Notes: a model not told the origin generated them from the letters alone. Shown: positions 1 through 8,723, counted from the first letter of the stretch. The stretch: DNA of 64,000 bases from Mycoplasmopsis opalescens ATCC 27921 (GCF_000712185.1 NZ_JOOB01000008.1:1-64000), one strand, 5' to 3'. Numbers and translations: made by a program.

Positions 1-677
1 CCTTTTTTAGATGATTGAAAAACAGTTATAACTCTACCGGTTGAAAAATTGGTTACATCCCCTAACCTTTTTAGTTCTCAAGCGTAAGTAAATCCAGCAA
101 ACCGAATCGTAGGAATATTTGAGCCTTCAACTGGGAACATTTTTTCAAGTAAAGTTTGCTTGATTTTTTTGAGTGCAGTTATCTTACGTTGATGAAGTGT
201 GGCTAGATAATCTAAATTTTTGAAAAATAAACCTATTTTTTGTTGTTCTATAATAAATGGTACTTTATATATTTCTTCTCCGTAGTCTTTAAAATAAATA
301 TGTGGAATTGTCGAACCAGTTGTTTTAGTACTCCAATCTACTCTATTCAAAGTAGCATATAAAAAATCTAGATCGCTATTATTAACAATCAGCGCTCCCA
401 TAGTGCCTATAAATGCAGTATTTCTGGACAATTTTCTTATTCTTCCAGCTCCCGCACCATCTTTGATAATTGTAATATAATCTTCATTCATCACAAAATT
501 ATCAGTCTTCCCTATAATTTGATTAGCATCGTATAAATCATATTTTCCTTCATTTTTACAATCTTTTACTGTAAGAGATGATGACTTATAAATAGCAAAA
601 TCTTTTAATTTACACTGCTCTCAACTCTCATTAAAACCTTTAAATCTTATTTTAGGTACTATTTCGCTACTCATCAT
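1..677 (-). CDS. hsdS: type I restriction-modification specificity subunit HsdS (3' part beyond window edge)
   Basis: HsdS is the DNA-recognition subunit of a type I restriction-modification complex and directs HsdM and HsdR to a bipartite target. The frame opens with VPKIRFKGF and a first target-recognition domain, then a hinge helix (ATLHQRKITALKKIKQTLLE) and a second IPTIRFAGF start of the next half-repeat, the usual two-half layout. The frame reads through TGA codons (including 78..80) and leaves the window at base 1, so only about 225 codons are seen. ATG at 677 or 674 can start; the AAAGGTGG upstream suits 674 better. No hsdM or hsdR is visible on the right. HsdS genes in mycoplasmas are often shuffled by inversion, which cannot be judged here. 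Confidence 0.88.
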
Positions 678-832
678 GTCCACCTTTCATATATTTTTAT
701 ATTATATTGAAATATGTTCAATGCTCATCTAATATATATTAATAATTAAAATATTTTCAAACATTAAACATAATGAACCTCTTAGTTAGAATTCAACTAA
801 GGAACACAATTTTGGTATGAAAAATCAGAGAT

Positions 833-1330
833 ATGCAGCAAAAAAATGATTTAATTTACAGGCAAATTACAAGGCATAGCGATTGAACAAATAAACAATT
901 GTCAATAGCTTTAGATGTCTCAATTTCAACTATAAAAAGAAAGCGAAAACAGTCGAGAGAGTTTCAAAAAACAGGAACGGGTTATCGTTGAAATTGATGG
1001 CTGTAGTCATTACTGACTTAATGGCCATAATAAATTCACAATGTTGCTTGTTGTCAATATTGGTACAAATAAAGTTGTTTTAATACATTTTGAAAAACAA
1101 AACAAGAACATTTTAACCTGATCAATGTTCTTGTTTTGCGTCGAAATGTTGTTTAAACAAAAAAACTATCAAATAACGGTATTAAAAACCAAATTTCGAT
1201 AGTTATTTTTGACAAACATGATATAGCATTATCAATTAAACTTACCTATCTCAAAGGGTTCATTTTGTTTGATATTTCACAAGATAAGCAAAAAAATGAA
1301 ATCATTCCTTCTGGTTTTCCACTAGCATAA
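833..1330 (+). pseudogene. decayed transposase-like gene
   Basis: Three reading frames carry pieces of one protein. The first (from ATG 833) has a helix-turn-helix-like stretch, LSIALDVSISTIKRKRK. After a stop near 1004 the next frame gives VIVEIDGCSHYWLNGH and LLVVNIGTNKVV, resembling the start of a DDE transposase core. The last frame gives IVIFDKHDIALSIKLTYLKG and ends at TAA 1328..1330. Frameshifts and stops rule out a working product. Family not certain (IS3-like or IS30-like order); no clear terminal repeats were found. A 15-bp perfect inverted repeat lies inside at 1098..1138. Confidence 0.5.
1098..1138. repeat. 15-bp perfect inverted repeat
   Basis: CAAAACAAGAACATT (1098..1112) and its exact complement (1124..1138) enclose an 11-base loop. 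It lies within the decayed transposase and could act as a hairpin in RNA, but it lacks a clean U tract. Confidence 0.6.
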
Positions 1331-1393
1331 AATTAAAAAAATCTATTTTTTTCTTATTTTAATCTTTTGTTCAAATTGTATCAATAATAAGGT

Positions 1394-1954
1394 ATGAAAA
1401 TAAAATTGATTTTTTTAGCACCTTTACTTTTGCCTTTAGTTTCTTCTCAATGTGTGCATGCTGCAATTGACAAAAACTCCTATATTAGTATTGAAAAATA
1501 TAAGGTAGTAGATGGTGATACATTATTAATTTATGAAGGTTCAAAGGAATCTCGTATTCGTTTATTAGGTGTAGACGCTCCCGAGTTACAAAAAGATTTC
1601 AATAAAGAAAATTTAGCTAAATATGAAAATTATTTTGCTAAAAGTGCTAAAAAATTTGTTGAAAAAACTTTACAAAATAAACCTATTAAATTAATGAAAA
1701 TTAGACCCGATAAATACGGGAGAATGGTCGCTAATGTTATTGCTACAGGCGAAAAAAACTTATCTGCAGAGTTATTGAAAAGTGGGTTAGTTAAGATGTC
1801 TTTTTTTGATATTAAGAATAAAAGAAGCCCTTATTATATGGAATTTCAAAACTCTGAAGAGTTGTGAGATTTATTTCAAAAAGCAGAAGCTGATGCAAAA
1901 ACTTTGAGGAAAGGCATTTGACAATATAAATTAAACGAAGTATTCCACAAATAA
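1394..1954 (+). CDS. secreted/surface thermonuclease-family nuclease (SNase domain)
   Basis: A 186-residue staphylococcal-nuclease-fold protein that would cut host or environmental DNA/RNA outside the cell, a known nucleotide-scavenging route in mycoplasmas, which make no purines or pyrimidines de novo. The N-terminus is a hydrophobic signal segment (residues 1-20) with Cys20; the context SSQC is a poor lipobox, so secretion or a lipid anchor are both possible. SNase motifs are visible: VVDGDT (38-43), RIRLLGVDAPE (54-64) and DKYGR (106-110), supplying the expected active-site Arg, Asp, Glu and second Arg. TGA codons within the last 31 codons encode Trp; the true stop is TAA 1952..1954. Followed by a hairpin of the ACTGTA family. 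Confidence 0.85.
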
Positions 1955-1958
1955 CTTT

Positions 1959-2003
1959 TGTTGCCAAAATGACTGTATTACAGTATTAACGGGAACAATA
2001 AAG
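1959..2003. repeat. ACTGTA-core hairpin, copy 1
   Basis: Core ACTGTATTACAGT (1972..1984) lies between TTGTTGCC-like and GGGAACAA arms that pair with one mismatch, just after the nuclease stop. Same arrangement as at 57825..57865. Probably works as, or sits in, a 3' hairpin. Confidence 0.45.
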
Positions 2004-2086
2004 TATAAAAAAGTGAGAAGGTCATTTCTCATATTATTTAATAAATAAATATTTTATATTTAACTACAATTTAATTAACTATGCTT

Positions 2087-2092
2087 TATAAT
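2087..2092 (+). promoter_or_regulatory. -10 box of the rplK-rplA operon
   Basis: A perfect TATAAT lies 85 bp before the rplK start and 25 bp before the structured leader. No good -35 hexamer is visible, which is usual for mycoplasma promoters. Confidence 0.7.
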
Positions 2093-2116
2093 AGAAAAGC
2101 AATTTATATTGCCTCT

Positions 2117-2152
2117 GAACTAGTGGGAGAGAATTTAAAAAATCGCTAGTAC
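2117..2152 (+). promoter_or_regulatory. probable ribosomal protein L1-binding leader of rplK-rplA
   Basis: The 5' leader folds into CTAG(2120..2123)/CTAG(2145..2148), enclosing GTGGGAGA on the 5' side. This resembles the L1-binding hairpin of 23S rRNA, which has a GTGGG internal loop. In other bacteria L1 (the second gene here) represses the L11-L1 operon through such a site. That it does so here is inference from position and motif. Confidence 0.5.
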
Positions 2153-2177
2153 CACACTTATCGAAAGGATATTTAAC

Positions 2178-2768
2178 ATGGCAAAATCTAAAGCAGATAT
2201 TGTTCGTGTACGTAAATTACAATTTAATGCAGGACAAGCTAAACCAGGTCCAGCTTTAGCTGGTGTTGGTATTAACATGCCTGACTTCACGAGAGCATTT
2301 AACGATGCAACACGTGATAGAGGAAATGAACCTGTTCCTGTTGAAATTACAGTATACAAAGACAAATCATTTGAATTTAAATTATTCACATCTCCAGCAA
2401 GTTTTAAATTAAAACAAGCTGCTAAATTACAAAGCGGAAGTGCAAACTCAAAAACAACTAAAGTTGCGACTATCTCAGTTGATCAATTAAGAGAAATTGC
2501 TCAATACAAATTACCTGACTTAAACACTGAAAATGTTGATCAAGCTATGAAAATTATTGCTGGCACAGCAAAAAACATGGGTATTTTAATTGAAGGCTAC
2601 GATGATATTTTAGCTGAACAAAAAGCAGCTAAAGAAGCAGCAAAAGCTAAATCATTAGCTTCAGCTCGTGAAGCTTCATTAGCTGCTGCTGAAGCAGAAA
2701 TGACCGAAACAAAAGGCAAAGCAATTGAAGTAAAAACAATTAGCGATGAAACCAAAGGAGAAGAATAA
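2178..2768 (+). CDS. rplK: 50S ribosomal protein L11 with C-terminal extension
   Basis: L11 builds the GTPase-associated centre of the large subunit with 23S rRNA. The first about 140 residues match the family throughout (AGQAKPGPALAGVGINM near residues 17-35, then the C-terminal RNA-binding domain). The protein continues to 196 residues against the usual 141-142, with an Ala/Lys/Glu-rich tail likely to be helical. Start ATG 2178 follows GAAAGGA. First gene of a two-gene operon; its TAA overlaps the rplA ATG by one base. Confidence 0.97.
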   Translation: MAKSKADIVRVRKLQFNAGQAKPGPALAGVGINMPDFTRAFNDATRDRGNEPVPVEITVYKDKSFEFKLFTSPASFKLKQAAKLQSGSANSKTTKVATISVDQLREIAQYKLPDLNTENVDQAMKIIAGTAKNMGILIEGYDDILAEQKAAKEAAKAKSLASAREASLAAAEAEMTETKGKAIEVKTISDETKGEE

Positions 2769-3463
2769 TGGCTTCAAAAAATGGTAAAAAAATTCGTGCA
2801 GCTTGAGAATCATTTGATAAAACAATTCTATACGAATTAAGCGAAGCAATCGAATTAGCTAAAAGAACTTCATATGCAAAATTTGACGCCTCAATCGAAT
2901 TAGTTTTCAAATTAAATCTTGATGTTCGTAAAGCTGACCAACAATTACGTGGATCAGTTTTACTTCCTAATGGTACAGGTAAAAAAGTTAGAGTTTTAGT
3001 TGTTACAAATAATGTTGAAAAACAAAAATTAGCTACAGCGGCTGGTGCAGATATCGTTGTTGATGGTCCAGCATTAGAACAAAAAATTAAAGAAGATGAC
3101 TTTGATTTTGACGTTATGGTTGCTGACCCAGCTATGATGCCTTTATTAGGAAAATACGGTAAAAAACTTGGACCTAAAGGTTTAATGCCTAACCCTAAAA
3201 CAGGTACAGTTACCCCAACCCCTGAAAAAGCTGTTGAAGAACTTAAAAAAGGTAAAGCAAACTACCGTACAGACAAAGCTGGTGTTGTTCACACAATGAT
3301 TGGAAAACAAAGCATGTCTACTGAAGCATTAAAGGAAAATGCACAAACAATTATTAGCTTAATTAAACGTCTAAAACCTGCAGCAGTTAAAGGAACATAC
3401 ATTCAAAACGTTGTTGTTGCCCCTACAATGGGACCTGCAATTAGAATTAAATTAGACAAATAA
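2768..3463 (+). CDS. rplA: 50S ribosomal protein L1
   Basis: L1 forms the mobile stalk at the tRNA exit site and, in many bacteria, represses its own operon. The frame starts at ATG 2768, overlapping the rplK stop (TAATG), reads one early TGA as Trp (AAWESFD) and ends at TAA 3461..3463 after 231 residues, a normal length. The conserved stretches LGKYGKKLGPKGLMPNPK and NYRTDKAGVVH are present. A strong terminator follows directly. Confidence 0.97.
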
Positions 3464-3467
3464 TTTC

Positions 3468-3507
3468 AATCAAGTTAGATACATTTGCTAACTTGATTTT
3501 TATTTTC
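3468..3507 (+). terminator. intrinsic terminator of rplK-rplA
   Basis: Perfect 11-bp stem AATCAAGTTAG (3468..3478) with its complement (3488..3498), followed by TTTTATTTTC. Confidence 0.85.
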
Positions 3508-3580
3508 TTTTTCTATACTAATTTAATTAAGCTAATAATTTATTTATTTATAAACATACTTAATATAAAATAATATTACT

Positions 3581-4669
3581 ATGGAAAAAACAATGATTAA
3601 ATCACTTTCTGATATAAGGGAAAAATATAATACCCTAAATAAAAAAATTTCACAGGAAGAAGTAATAAATAATATTAAAGAATATACAAAAATTAATAAA
3701 GAACTCAATAAAATCAAGGACATTGTTGATGCTTTTAATAGGTATACAAATATTTTAGATGACTGTACTATGGCAAAAGAAATGTTAAGTTCCAAAGATA
3801 ATGATGAAGTTATGCTTGCTAAAAGTATTTTAGAAGAAAGTGAGCCGAAATTACAAGCTTTAGAAGCTGAATTAAAAATTTTAATTTTGCCAAAAGATGA
3901 AAATGATGACAAAAATGTTATTATGGAAATTCGTGGGGCTGCAGGCGGGGATGAAGCTAACATTTTTGCTGGAGACTTGCTACGAATGTATACTAAGTAT
4001 GCAGAAGATCTTGATTTTAAGGTAAAACTAATTTCAACGTCGGCAGGCGCTACAGGTGGATATTCTCAAGTTGTGTTTATGGTTCGTGGCGAAAAAGCCT
4101 ATAGTAAGCTTAAATTTGAAACAGGAGTTCATAGAGTGCAACGCGTTCCCGTTACTGAAAGCGCAGGTAGAATTCATACTTCGACTGCCACTGTGACAGT
4201 TATGCCTGAAATTGATGATAGTGTTGAAATAGAGGTAAAACCAAGTGATTTACAAATTGACACATATCGTTCATCGGGTGCTGGCGGTCAAAGTGTTAAT
4301 ACTACCGACTCAGCAGTGCGCATTACCCACTTACCTACTGGAATTATTGTTACATCTCAAGATGAAAGAAGCCAAATAGCTAACCGTGAAACGGCTTTAA
4401 ATATTCTTAAATCTAAATTATATGATTTAGAAATGCAAAAAAAACAAGACGAGGAATCAGGGTATAGAAAATTAGCCGGACATGGCGAAAGAAGTGAAAA
4501 AATTAGAACTTATAACTATCCACAAGACCGTGTAACTGACCATAGAATAGGTTTTTCAACCAGTTTAAAACAAGTTATTGAAGGCAAATTAACCCCAATT
4601 ATTGATGCATTATTAGCTGAAGAACAAAATCAAAAAATTAAAGATAGCGGATTATTTGATGGCGAATAA
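3581..4669 (+). CDS. prfA: peptide chain release factor 1
   Basis: RF1 recognises UAA and UAG stops and triggers peptide release. Mollicutes that read UGA as Trp need only this factor, and no RF2 is visible. The catalytic GGQ lies in [20 protein letters not shown], around residues 232-236, and the domain AAGGDEA is present. 362 residues, a full family length. Start: ATG 3581 has no Shine-Dalgarno, but a -10-like TATAAA lies at 3564..3569, so the mRNA may begin almost at the start codon; ATG 3593 is an alternative. The 3' end overlaps prmC, whose product methylates the GGQ glutamine. Confidence 0.96.
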   Translation: MEKTMIKSLSDIREKYNTLNKKISQEEVINNIKEYTKINKELNKIKDIVDAFNRYTNILDDCTMAKEMLSSKDNDEVMLAKSILEESEPKLQALEAELKILILPKDENDDKNVIMEIRGAAGGDEANIFAGDLLRMYTKYAEDLDFKVKLISTSAGATGGYSQVVFMVRGEKAYSKLKFETGVHRVQRVPVTESAGRIHTSTATVTVMPEIDDSVEIEVKPSDLQIDTYRSSGAGGQSVNTTDSAVRITHLPTGIIVTSQDERSQIANRETALNILKSKLYDLEMQKKQDEESGYRKLAGHGERSEKIRTYNYPQDRVTDHRIGFSTSLKQVIEGKLTPIIDALLAEEQNQKIKDSGLFDGE

Positions 4670-5369
4670 AGAAGATTTAATCAGAGAAAAAAGACGTTAT
4701 GGTCTAAGTCAAACTATTGGTGAAAATGAATTAAAATTACTTGAAAGTGGTATGCCGGTTCAAAAAATCATCGGATACGTTGAATTTCTAAATACAAAAA
4801 TTTTACTTAATCATAACGTTTTAATTCCTCGCTACGAGACCGAGGAATTAGTCGATTTAGTTCTTAGAAATTATATAAAAGATAACTCAAAGGTATTAGA
4901 TTTATGTTGTGGTAGCGGATTTATTGGTATTGCTTTAGCTAAAAATAATCCTTCTCTAGAAGTCACATTTAGTGATATCTCTGAAGAAGCTATACAGCAA
5001 ACTAAGGAAAATATTAGAGAAAACTTAATTAATGAAAACAAAATAAAAATTATCCAAAATGACCTATTTACAGGGTTAAATGAAAAATATGATTTAATAA
5101 TTTGTAACCCGCCATATGTAGATGAAAACGAATTAGATATTGATTTTAGATCATTAAGCTTTGAGCCATACAATGCAATTTTTGCTCCAGACAATGGTTG
5201 ATATTTTTATAATAAAATATTACAAGAATATCGTAAACATCTTAATCCTGGTGGTAAATTAATTTTAGAAATAAATCCTCAACATATAGAAAAATGGCAA
5301 AATATAAAAAATGCTAAAATTATTAAAGATATAAATAAAAAATATAGATTTGTGGTTATCGAGACATAG
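4659..5369 (+). CDS. prmC: peptide chain release factor N5-glutamine methyltransferase
   Basis: PrmC (HemK) transfers a methyl group from S-adenosylmethionine to the glutamine of the GGQ motif of release factors. The catalytic NPPY motif is visible (ICNPPYVDE), with the SAM-binding [15 protein letters not shown] before it. 236 residues from ATG 4659 (a TTG lies one codon upstream); the frame passes a TGA at 5199..5201 (Trp) and ends at TAG 5367..5369. It is somewhat shorter than the roughly 280-residue bacterial norm, mainly at the N-terminus. It overlaps prfA by 11 bases, so the two are co-translated. Confidence 0.93.
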
Positions 5370-5376
5370 GAGAGTC

Positions 5377-5607
5377 ATGAATATTGAAAAATTAGTAATT
5401 GAAAAAGTTCAAAAATTAACTAAACTTAAAGTTCAAAAAGATTCAATTTTAAAAGATTTAAAAATTGATTCACTTTCTTTGGCGGAATTAGTTTTTGATA
5501 TGGAAGAACAATTAAAAATAAGAGTCAGCGATGAAAAATTGGCTCAAATTAAAACAATTCAAGATGTAATAGATTTAATAGATGAAACACTTAATAATAA
5601 AAGTTAG
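5377..5607 (+). CDS. acpP: acyl carrier protein
   Basis: A 76-residue acyl carrier protein. The serine of LKIDSLSLAELV is the 4'-phosphopantetheine site, filled by AcpS, whose gene is at 9462..9779. Mycoplasmas lack a full fatty-acid synthesis pathway, so the likely role is acyl transfer in lipid or lipoprotein metabolism. Start chosen at ATG 5377, 7 bases after GGAG and just behind the prmC stop; an open frame extends to 5350 but lies inside prmC. Confidence 0.92.
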   Translation: MNIEKLVIEKVQKLTKLKVQKDSILKDLKIDSLSLAELVFDMEEQLKIRVSDEKLAQIKTIQDVIDLIDETLNNKS

Positions 5608-5662
5608 GATTGCCTAATTTTTATTTGCCTTTAAAATATGATTTATTTTGACATTATTATGT

Positions 5663-5668
5663 TATAAT
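5663..5668 (+). promoter_or_regulatory. -10 box of tRNA-Trp
   Basis: TATAAT 16 bp before the mature 5' end of tRNA-Trp. A TTGACA lies at 5648..5653 but only 9 bp upstream, too close to serve as a normal -35. Confidence 0.55.
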
Positions 5669-5683
5669 AACTTGGCTACACAC

Positions 5684-5758
5684 AGGGGTGTAGTTCAACG
5701 GTAGAACATCGGGCTTCAACCCCGTGTGTTATGGGTTCGAATCCTGTCACCCCTGCCA
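5684..5758 (+). tRNA. tRNA-Trp (anticodon UCA)
   Basis: Cloverleaf with acceptor AGGGGTG/CACCCCT, D-arm GTTC/GAAC, anticodon loop CTTCAAC (UCA), T-arm with TTCGAAT, and encoded CCA. UCA reads UGA and UGG as Trp, the key to the genetic code used here. The anticodon stem has an unpaired U27-U43. Confidence 0.96.
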
Positions 5759-5838
5759 TTTTTTTTATTCCTTTTTTAGATGATTATATTTTGGGCCAAT
5801 AAATGATTATAAGAGATTTTTTATTTTTAACAAAAATG

Positions 5839-5870
5839 ACCAAAAAGACTGTAGTATAGGCTTTTTGGTT
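5839..5870. repeat. ACTGTA-core hairpin, copy 2
   Basis: ACCAAAAAG-type left arm and CTTTTTGGT right arm (5861..5869) close a loop with ACTGTAGTATAGG (5848..5860). Lies between tRNA-Trp and the converging degV-like gene; it ends in a T-rich stretch on the + strand and may terminate tRNA-Trp transcription. Confidence 0.55.
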
Positions 5871-5882
5871 ATAAAAGAAAAT

Positions 5883-5908
5883 AAATAAGTTGCCACAGCA
5901 ACTTATTT
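5883..5908. terminator. bidirectional hairpin overlapping the degV-like stop codon
   Basis: Perfect 11-bp stem AAATAAGTTGC/GCAACTTATTT with loop CACA. The degV-like stop codon (5903..5905) lies inside the stem, so the last codons and the terminator share bases. Confidence 0.75.
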
Positions 5909-6793
5909 GTTAATTATTTCTTCAAAAACTTTTATAACTTCTTGTTTAATATCCTCTTCTAATTCAAATCATGCAATAACAGTCGCATCTTGTCCAGTGT
6001 GAATAGACATTACAGAAGGAATATTTGCAAGAATAACATCATTAGAATGCTTTTTAAGTTCAGATAAGGTTGCTTCTTTTTCTGCCTTATCATTATTAGC
6101 TTCCAACATAAATCAAAGAGGATTAATTTTTTGTTTTTTGACATTTTCAACCATTGAATTAACTAATTTTAAAACAGTTTTTGAATAAATTCTACCCAAA
6201 TCACCTTTTACTAGTGCACCGTTTTCTAGGTTAATGATAGGAACTATTTTCAGCATTCTTGCTACAATAGCGGCTCCCTTTGTTAATCTGCCTCCCTTAA
6301 CAAGATATTTATTATGCTTTGGAACCAATGAAGCTGCAAAATTAAGTTTATTATTTTCAATTATATTTACATATTCTGGCCACTTGTCAAAATCTTTTTC
6401 AAGTTGGTGTTTTAACCAAATAGCCTCCACTATAGATAAAACAGTTATTGTTTTTGATTCAATAACGGTAATATTTTTGTAATCCTTAGCTATATTCACA
6501 AAGTTTTGGTATGCGCCTGATAATGCATACGAAATAGGAAAAACAAAAATACGGTCAAACTTATTTGTCAATAAATCAAAAAGTTCGATTGCAGTTGCAG
6601 GACTAAATGATGAAGTTTTAACTTCTGATTCTAATGTATATTTTTCAAAAATGCTTTTCGAATTTATATCAATTCCGTCGCGATATTCAACACCATCAAT
6701 TTGTAGATACAATGGTATAAAATAAAATCCTAGTTTGTTAGCTTGTTCTTCAGTTAAGCCCGAAGATGAATCCATAATAATTGCGTATTTCAT
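5903..6793 (-). CDS. DegV family (fatty-acid-binding) protein
   Basis: DegV proteins bind fatty acids; in Gram-positive bacteria the relatives FakB hand them to a kinase for phospholipid synthesis, which would suit an organism that takes up lipids from its host. The N-terminus KYAIIMDSSSGLT and the YRDGIDI motif are typical, and ISYALSGAYQNF carries a fatty-acid-binding signature. 296 residues through a TGA (Trp) at 6113..6115. Divergent from the ytpR-like gene over a 27-bp spacer holding abutting -10 boxes. Its exact fatty-acid specificity cannot be read. Confidence 0.88.
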
Positions 6794-6799
6794 TCTTTT

Positions 6800-6811
6800 A
6801 TTATATATAAT
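6800..6811. promoter_or_regulatory. head-to-head -10 boxes of a divergent promoter pair
   Basis: ATTATA (6800..6805, minus-strand TATAAT) directly abuts TATAAT (6806..6811), forming a 12-bp palindrome. The minus ATG starts 6 bp to the left (6793) and the plus ATG 9 bp to the right (6821). Both transcripts would have almost no leader. Confidence 0.65.
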
Positions 6812-6820
6812 TTAATAATC

Positions 6821-7405
6821 ATGGTTACATATTTTAATATTTATAAAAACTTTAATAATTCATATCTTTTTTATTCTGATACATCAGTAAAAATAACGAA
6901 AGAGCAAAGTTTTGCGTTAGATGATTTTAGTTTCACTGTTTTATTTGATGACAATAATAAAATTCATTCGATAACTTTTTTTGGGAATATTTTTGAAAAT
7001 GAATTAACTAAGGATTATGGTTTTTTAACTATTGAACAAGAAGCGAAATTAAAGGATATCGTTTATAAAGCTAACCCTAATTTTATTTTTAATGAAAATA
7101 AGCATTATGAATATGGATTAATTATAAAGCGTGAAAATCACGCCAAAAGTGATAAACTTTTTGTGCTTGAAATCAGCTTTCCACAACATAAAAAGCAAAT
7201 TTTAACTAATACCTTATATACTTTAGAAGGGAAAGTTTTTCCATTTTTCTTAGCTGGTTCAATAACTGCAAAAGGGCTAGCCATAGTAAATAGTGAGATC
7301 ATGGGTATCAAAAGTGAAGGTATGCTTGCTTCAAATGATTCCTTAGGTATAAGTGAACATGAGTATGATGAACAATTGAAAATCGAAATTGAAAAGAGGA
7401 AATAA
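6821..7405 (+). CDS. YtpR-like tRNA-binding-domain protein
   Basis: A 194-residue protein whose C-terminal half resembles the EMAP/TRBD fold found at the N-terminus of bacterial PheT and in free YtpR proteins: VNSEIMGIKSEGMLASNDSL matches the family pattern in which 'GIKSEGM' precedes a short acidic/serine stretch. The N-terminal half is not recognised. Length fits free YtpR (about 200). Its TAA overlaps the tyrS ATG by one base, so it is co-translated with a tRNA synthetase, consistent with tRNA binding. Which tRNA it binds is unknown. Confidence 0.7.
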   Translation: MVTYFNIYKNFNNSYLFYSDTSVKITKEQSFALDDFSFTVLFDDNNKIHSITFFGNIFENELTKDYGFLTIEQEAKLKDIVYKANPNFIFNENKHYEYGLIIKRENHAKSDKLFVLEISFPQHKKQILTNTLYTLEGKVFPFFLAGSITAKGLAIVNSEIMGIKSEGMLASNDSLGISEHEYDEQLKIEIEKRK

Positions 7406-8637
7406 TGTTTTTAGAAGAACTGAAAAAAAGAGGCATTTTAAAACAAATAAGTAATGAAGAAAAATTTTTAAATTTGCCAAATGAATATAAAGCAGTTTAT
7501 GGCGGTTTTGATCCAACAGCAAGTAGTCTACACCTAGGCAACTATATTTTAATTTCAATATTAAAAAGATTTCAGCTAGCTGGATTTAGAACTTATGCTT
7601 TAATTGGTGGGGCTACTGGTATGATTGGAGATCCTTCTTTTAATGATAGTGAAAGGGTTTTATTAGATCAAGCAAAGGTTGATGAAAATAAAAAGAAAAT
7701 AAAAAAACAACTTGAATCATTCGGATTACAAGTGCTTGATAATTACGAATTCTACAGTAATACAGGCGTTTTAGAATTTTTACGCGACACTGGAAAATTG
7801 TTAAACGTAGCTTCGATGATGTCTAAAGATTCTGTGGTAAGAAGAATTGAACGCGGTTTATCATTCACCGAGTTTTCATATCAGCTTCTTCAGGGAAATG
7901 ATTGATTAAAGCTTTATAGTGATAAAAAAGTTTCTGTACAAGTTGGAGGATCAGATCAATGAGGCAACATTACTTCTGGACTAGATATGATAACCAAAAT
8001 TCATGGCGATAAACATCAAGCTGTTGCTTTAACATTTCAATTATTAACAGATGAAAATGGGCAAAAAATTGGTAAATCTACCGGTGGTGGTGCTCTTTGG
8101 TTAGATAAATCATTAGCTTCACCATTTCAAATGTACCAATATTTATTTAATCAAAGTGATGAAAGTGTTGAAAAACTACTTTACTGATTAACTTTTTTAT
8201 CTGTAGAACAGATAGAAAAGTTAATTGTTGAGCATAAAAAAGACACTAAAAATCATTTAGCTCAGTCAACTCTTGCTTCGGAAGTAACTAAAGATATTTT
8301 TGGTGAAAAAGAACTAAATAATGCTAAGAATATTACTAAATTTTTATTTGATAAATCATTTGATATTTTTTCTCTAGATGCTGACCAAATTGAATTGATG
8401 AGTGAATATATAAAAACTGTCAATATTCAAATAGGCAAAAACTTAATAGATGAATTAATATTTACAAAAATCTTAAGTTCGCGTAGAGAAGCGAGAGAAT
8501 TTATTGCTCAAAAAGCCTTAAAATTAGATGATATCATCATCGATGAAAACACAATTTATGAGCCTAAAAACTTTAATAAAAAATATTCGATTTTTAAAAA
8601 AGGTAAAAAACAATCTATAATTATAAAAGCAATTTAA
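7405..8637 (+). CDS. tyrS: tyrosyl-tRNA synthetase
   Basis: Class I synthetase charging tRNA-Tyr. The HIGH-like motif is HLGN (near residue 43), the KMSKS-like motif is KIGKST (near 220), and GGSDQWGN, typical of TyrRS, precedes it. The C-terminal S4 RNA-binding domain includes SSRREAREFIAQKALKLDD. 410 residues, normal size, read through three TGA codons (7903, 7960, 8185) as Trp. Translationally coupled to the upstream ytpR-like gene. Confidence 0.97.
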
Positions 8638-8646
8638 TTGCTTTAT

Positions 8647-8720
8647 GCCGTTTTAGCTTAGTGGTAAAGCAACTGACTCGTAATCAGTAGACACGAGTTC
8701 GATCCTCGTATTCGGCACCA
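8647..8720 (+). tRNA. tRNA-Thr (anticodon CGU)
   Basis: D-arm GCTT/AAGC, anticodon stem ACTGA/TCAGT with loop CTCGTAA, T-arm ACGAG/CTCGT, CCA encoded. Odd: the acceptor is GCCGTTT against ATTCGGC, so positions 5-68 and 6-67 are both U-U. The rest folds perfectly. Confidence 0.93.
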
Positions 8721-8723
8721 TAT

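Noticed and set aside
3544-3963. 139-codon minus-strand frame over prfA
   Set aside because: Lies wholly antisense to conserved prfA codons; shadow frame.
5648-5653. TTGACA as -35 box of tRNA-Trp
   Set aside because: Only 9 bp from the TATAAT, far from the normal 16-18 bp.
5770-5784. TTTTTTAGATGATT repeated from the first bases of the window
   Set aside because: Shared string of about 16 AT-rich bases, one inside hsdS coding sequence; likely chance.
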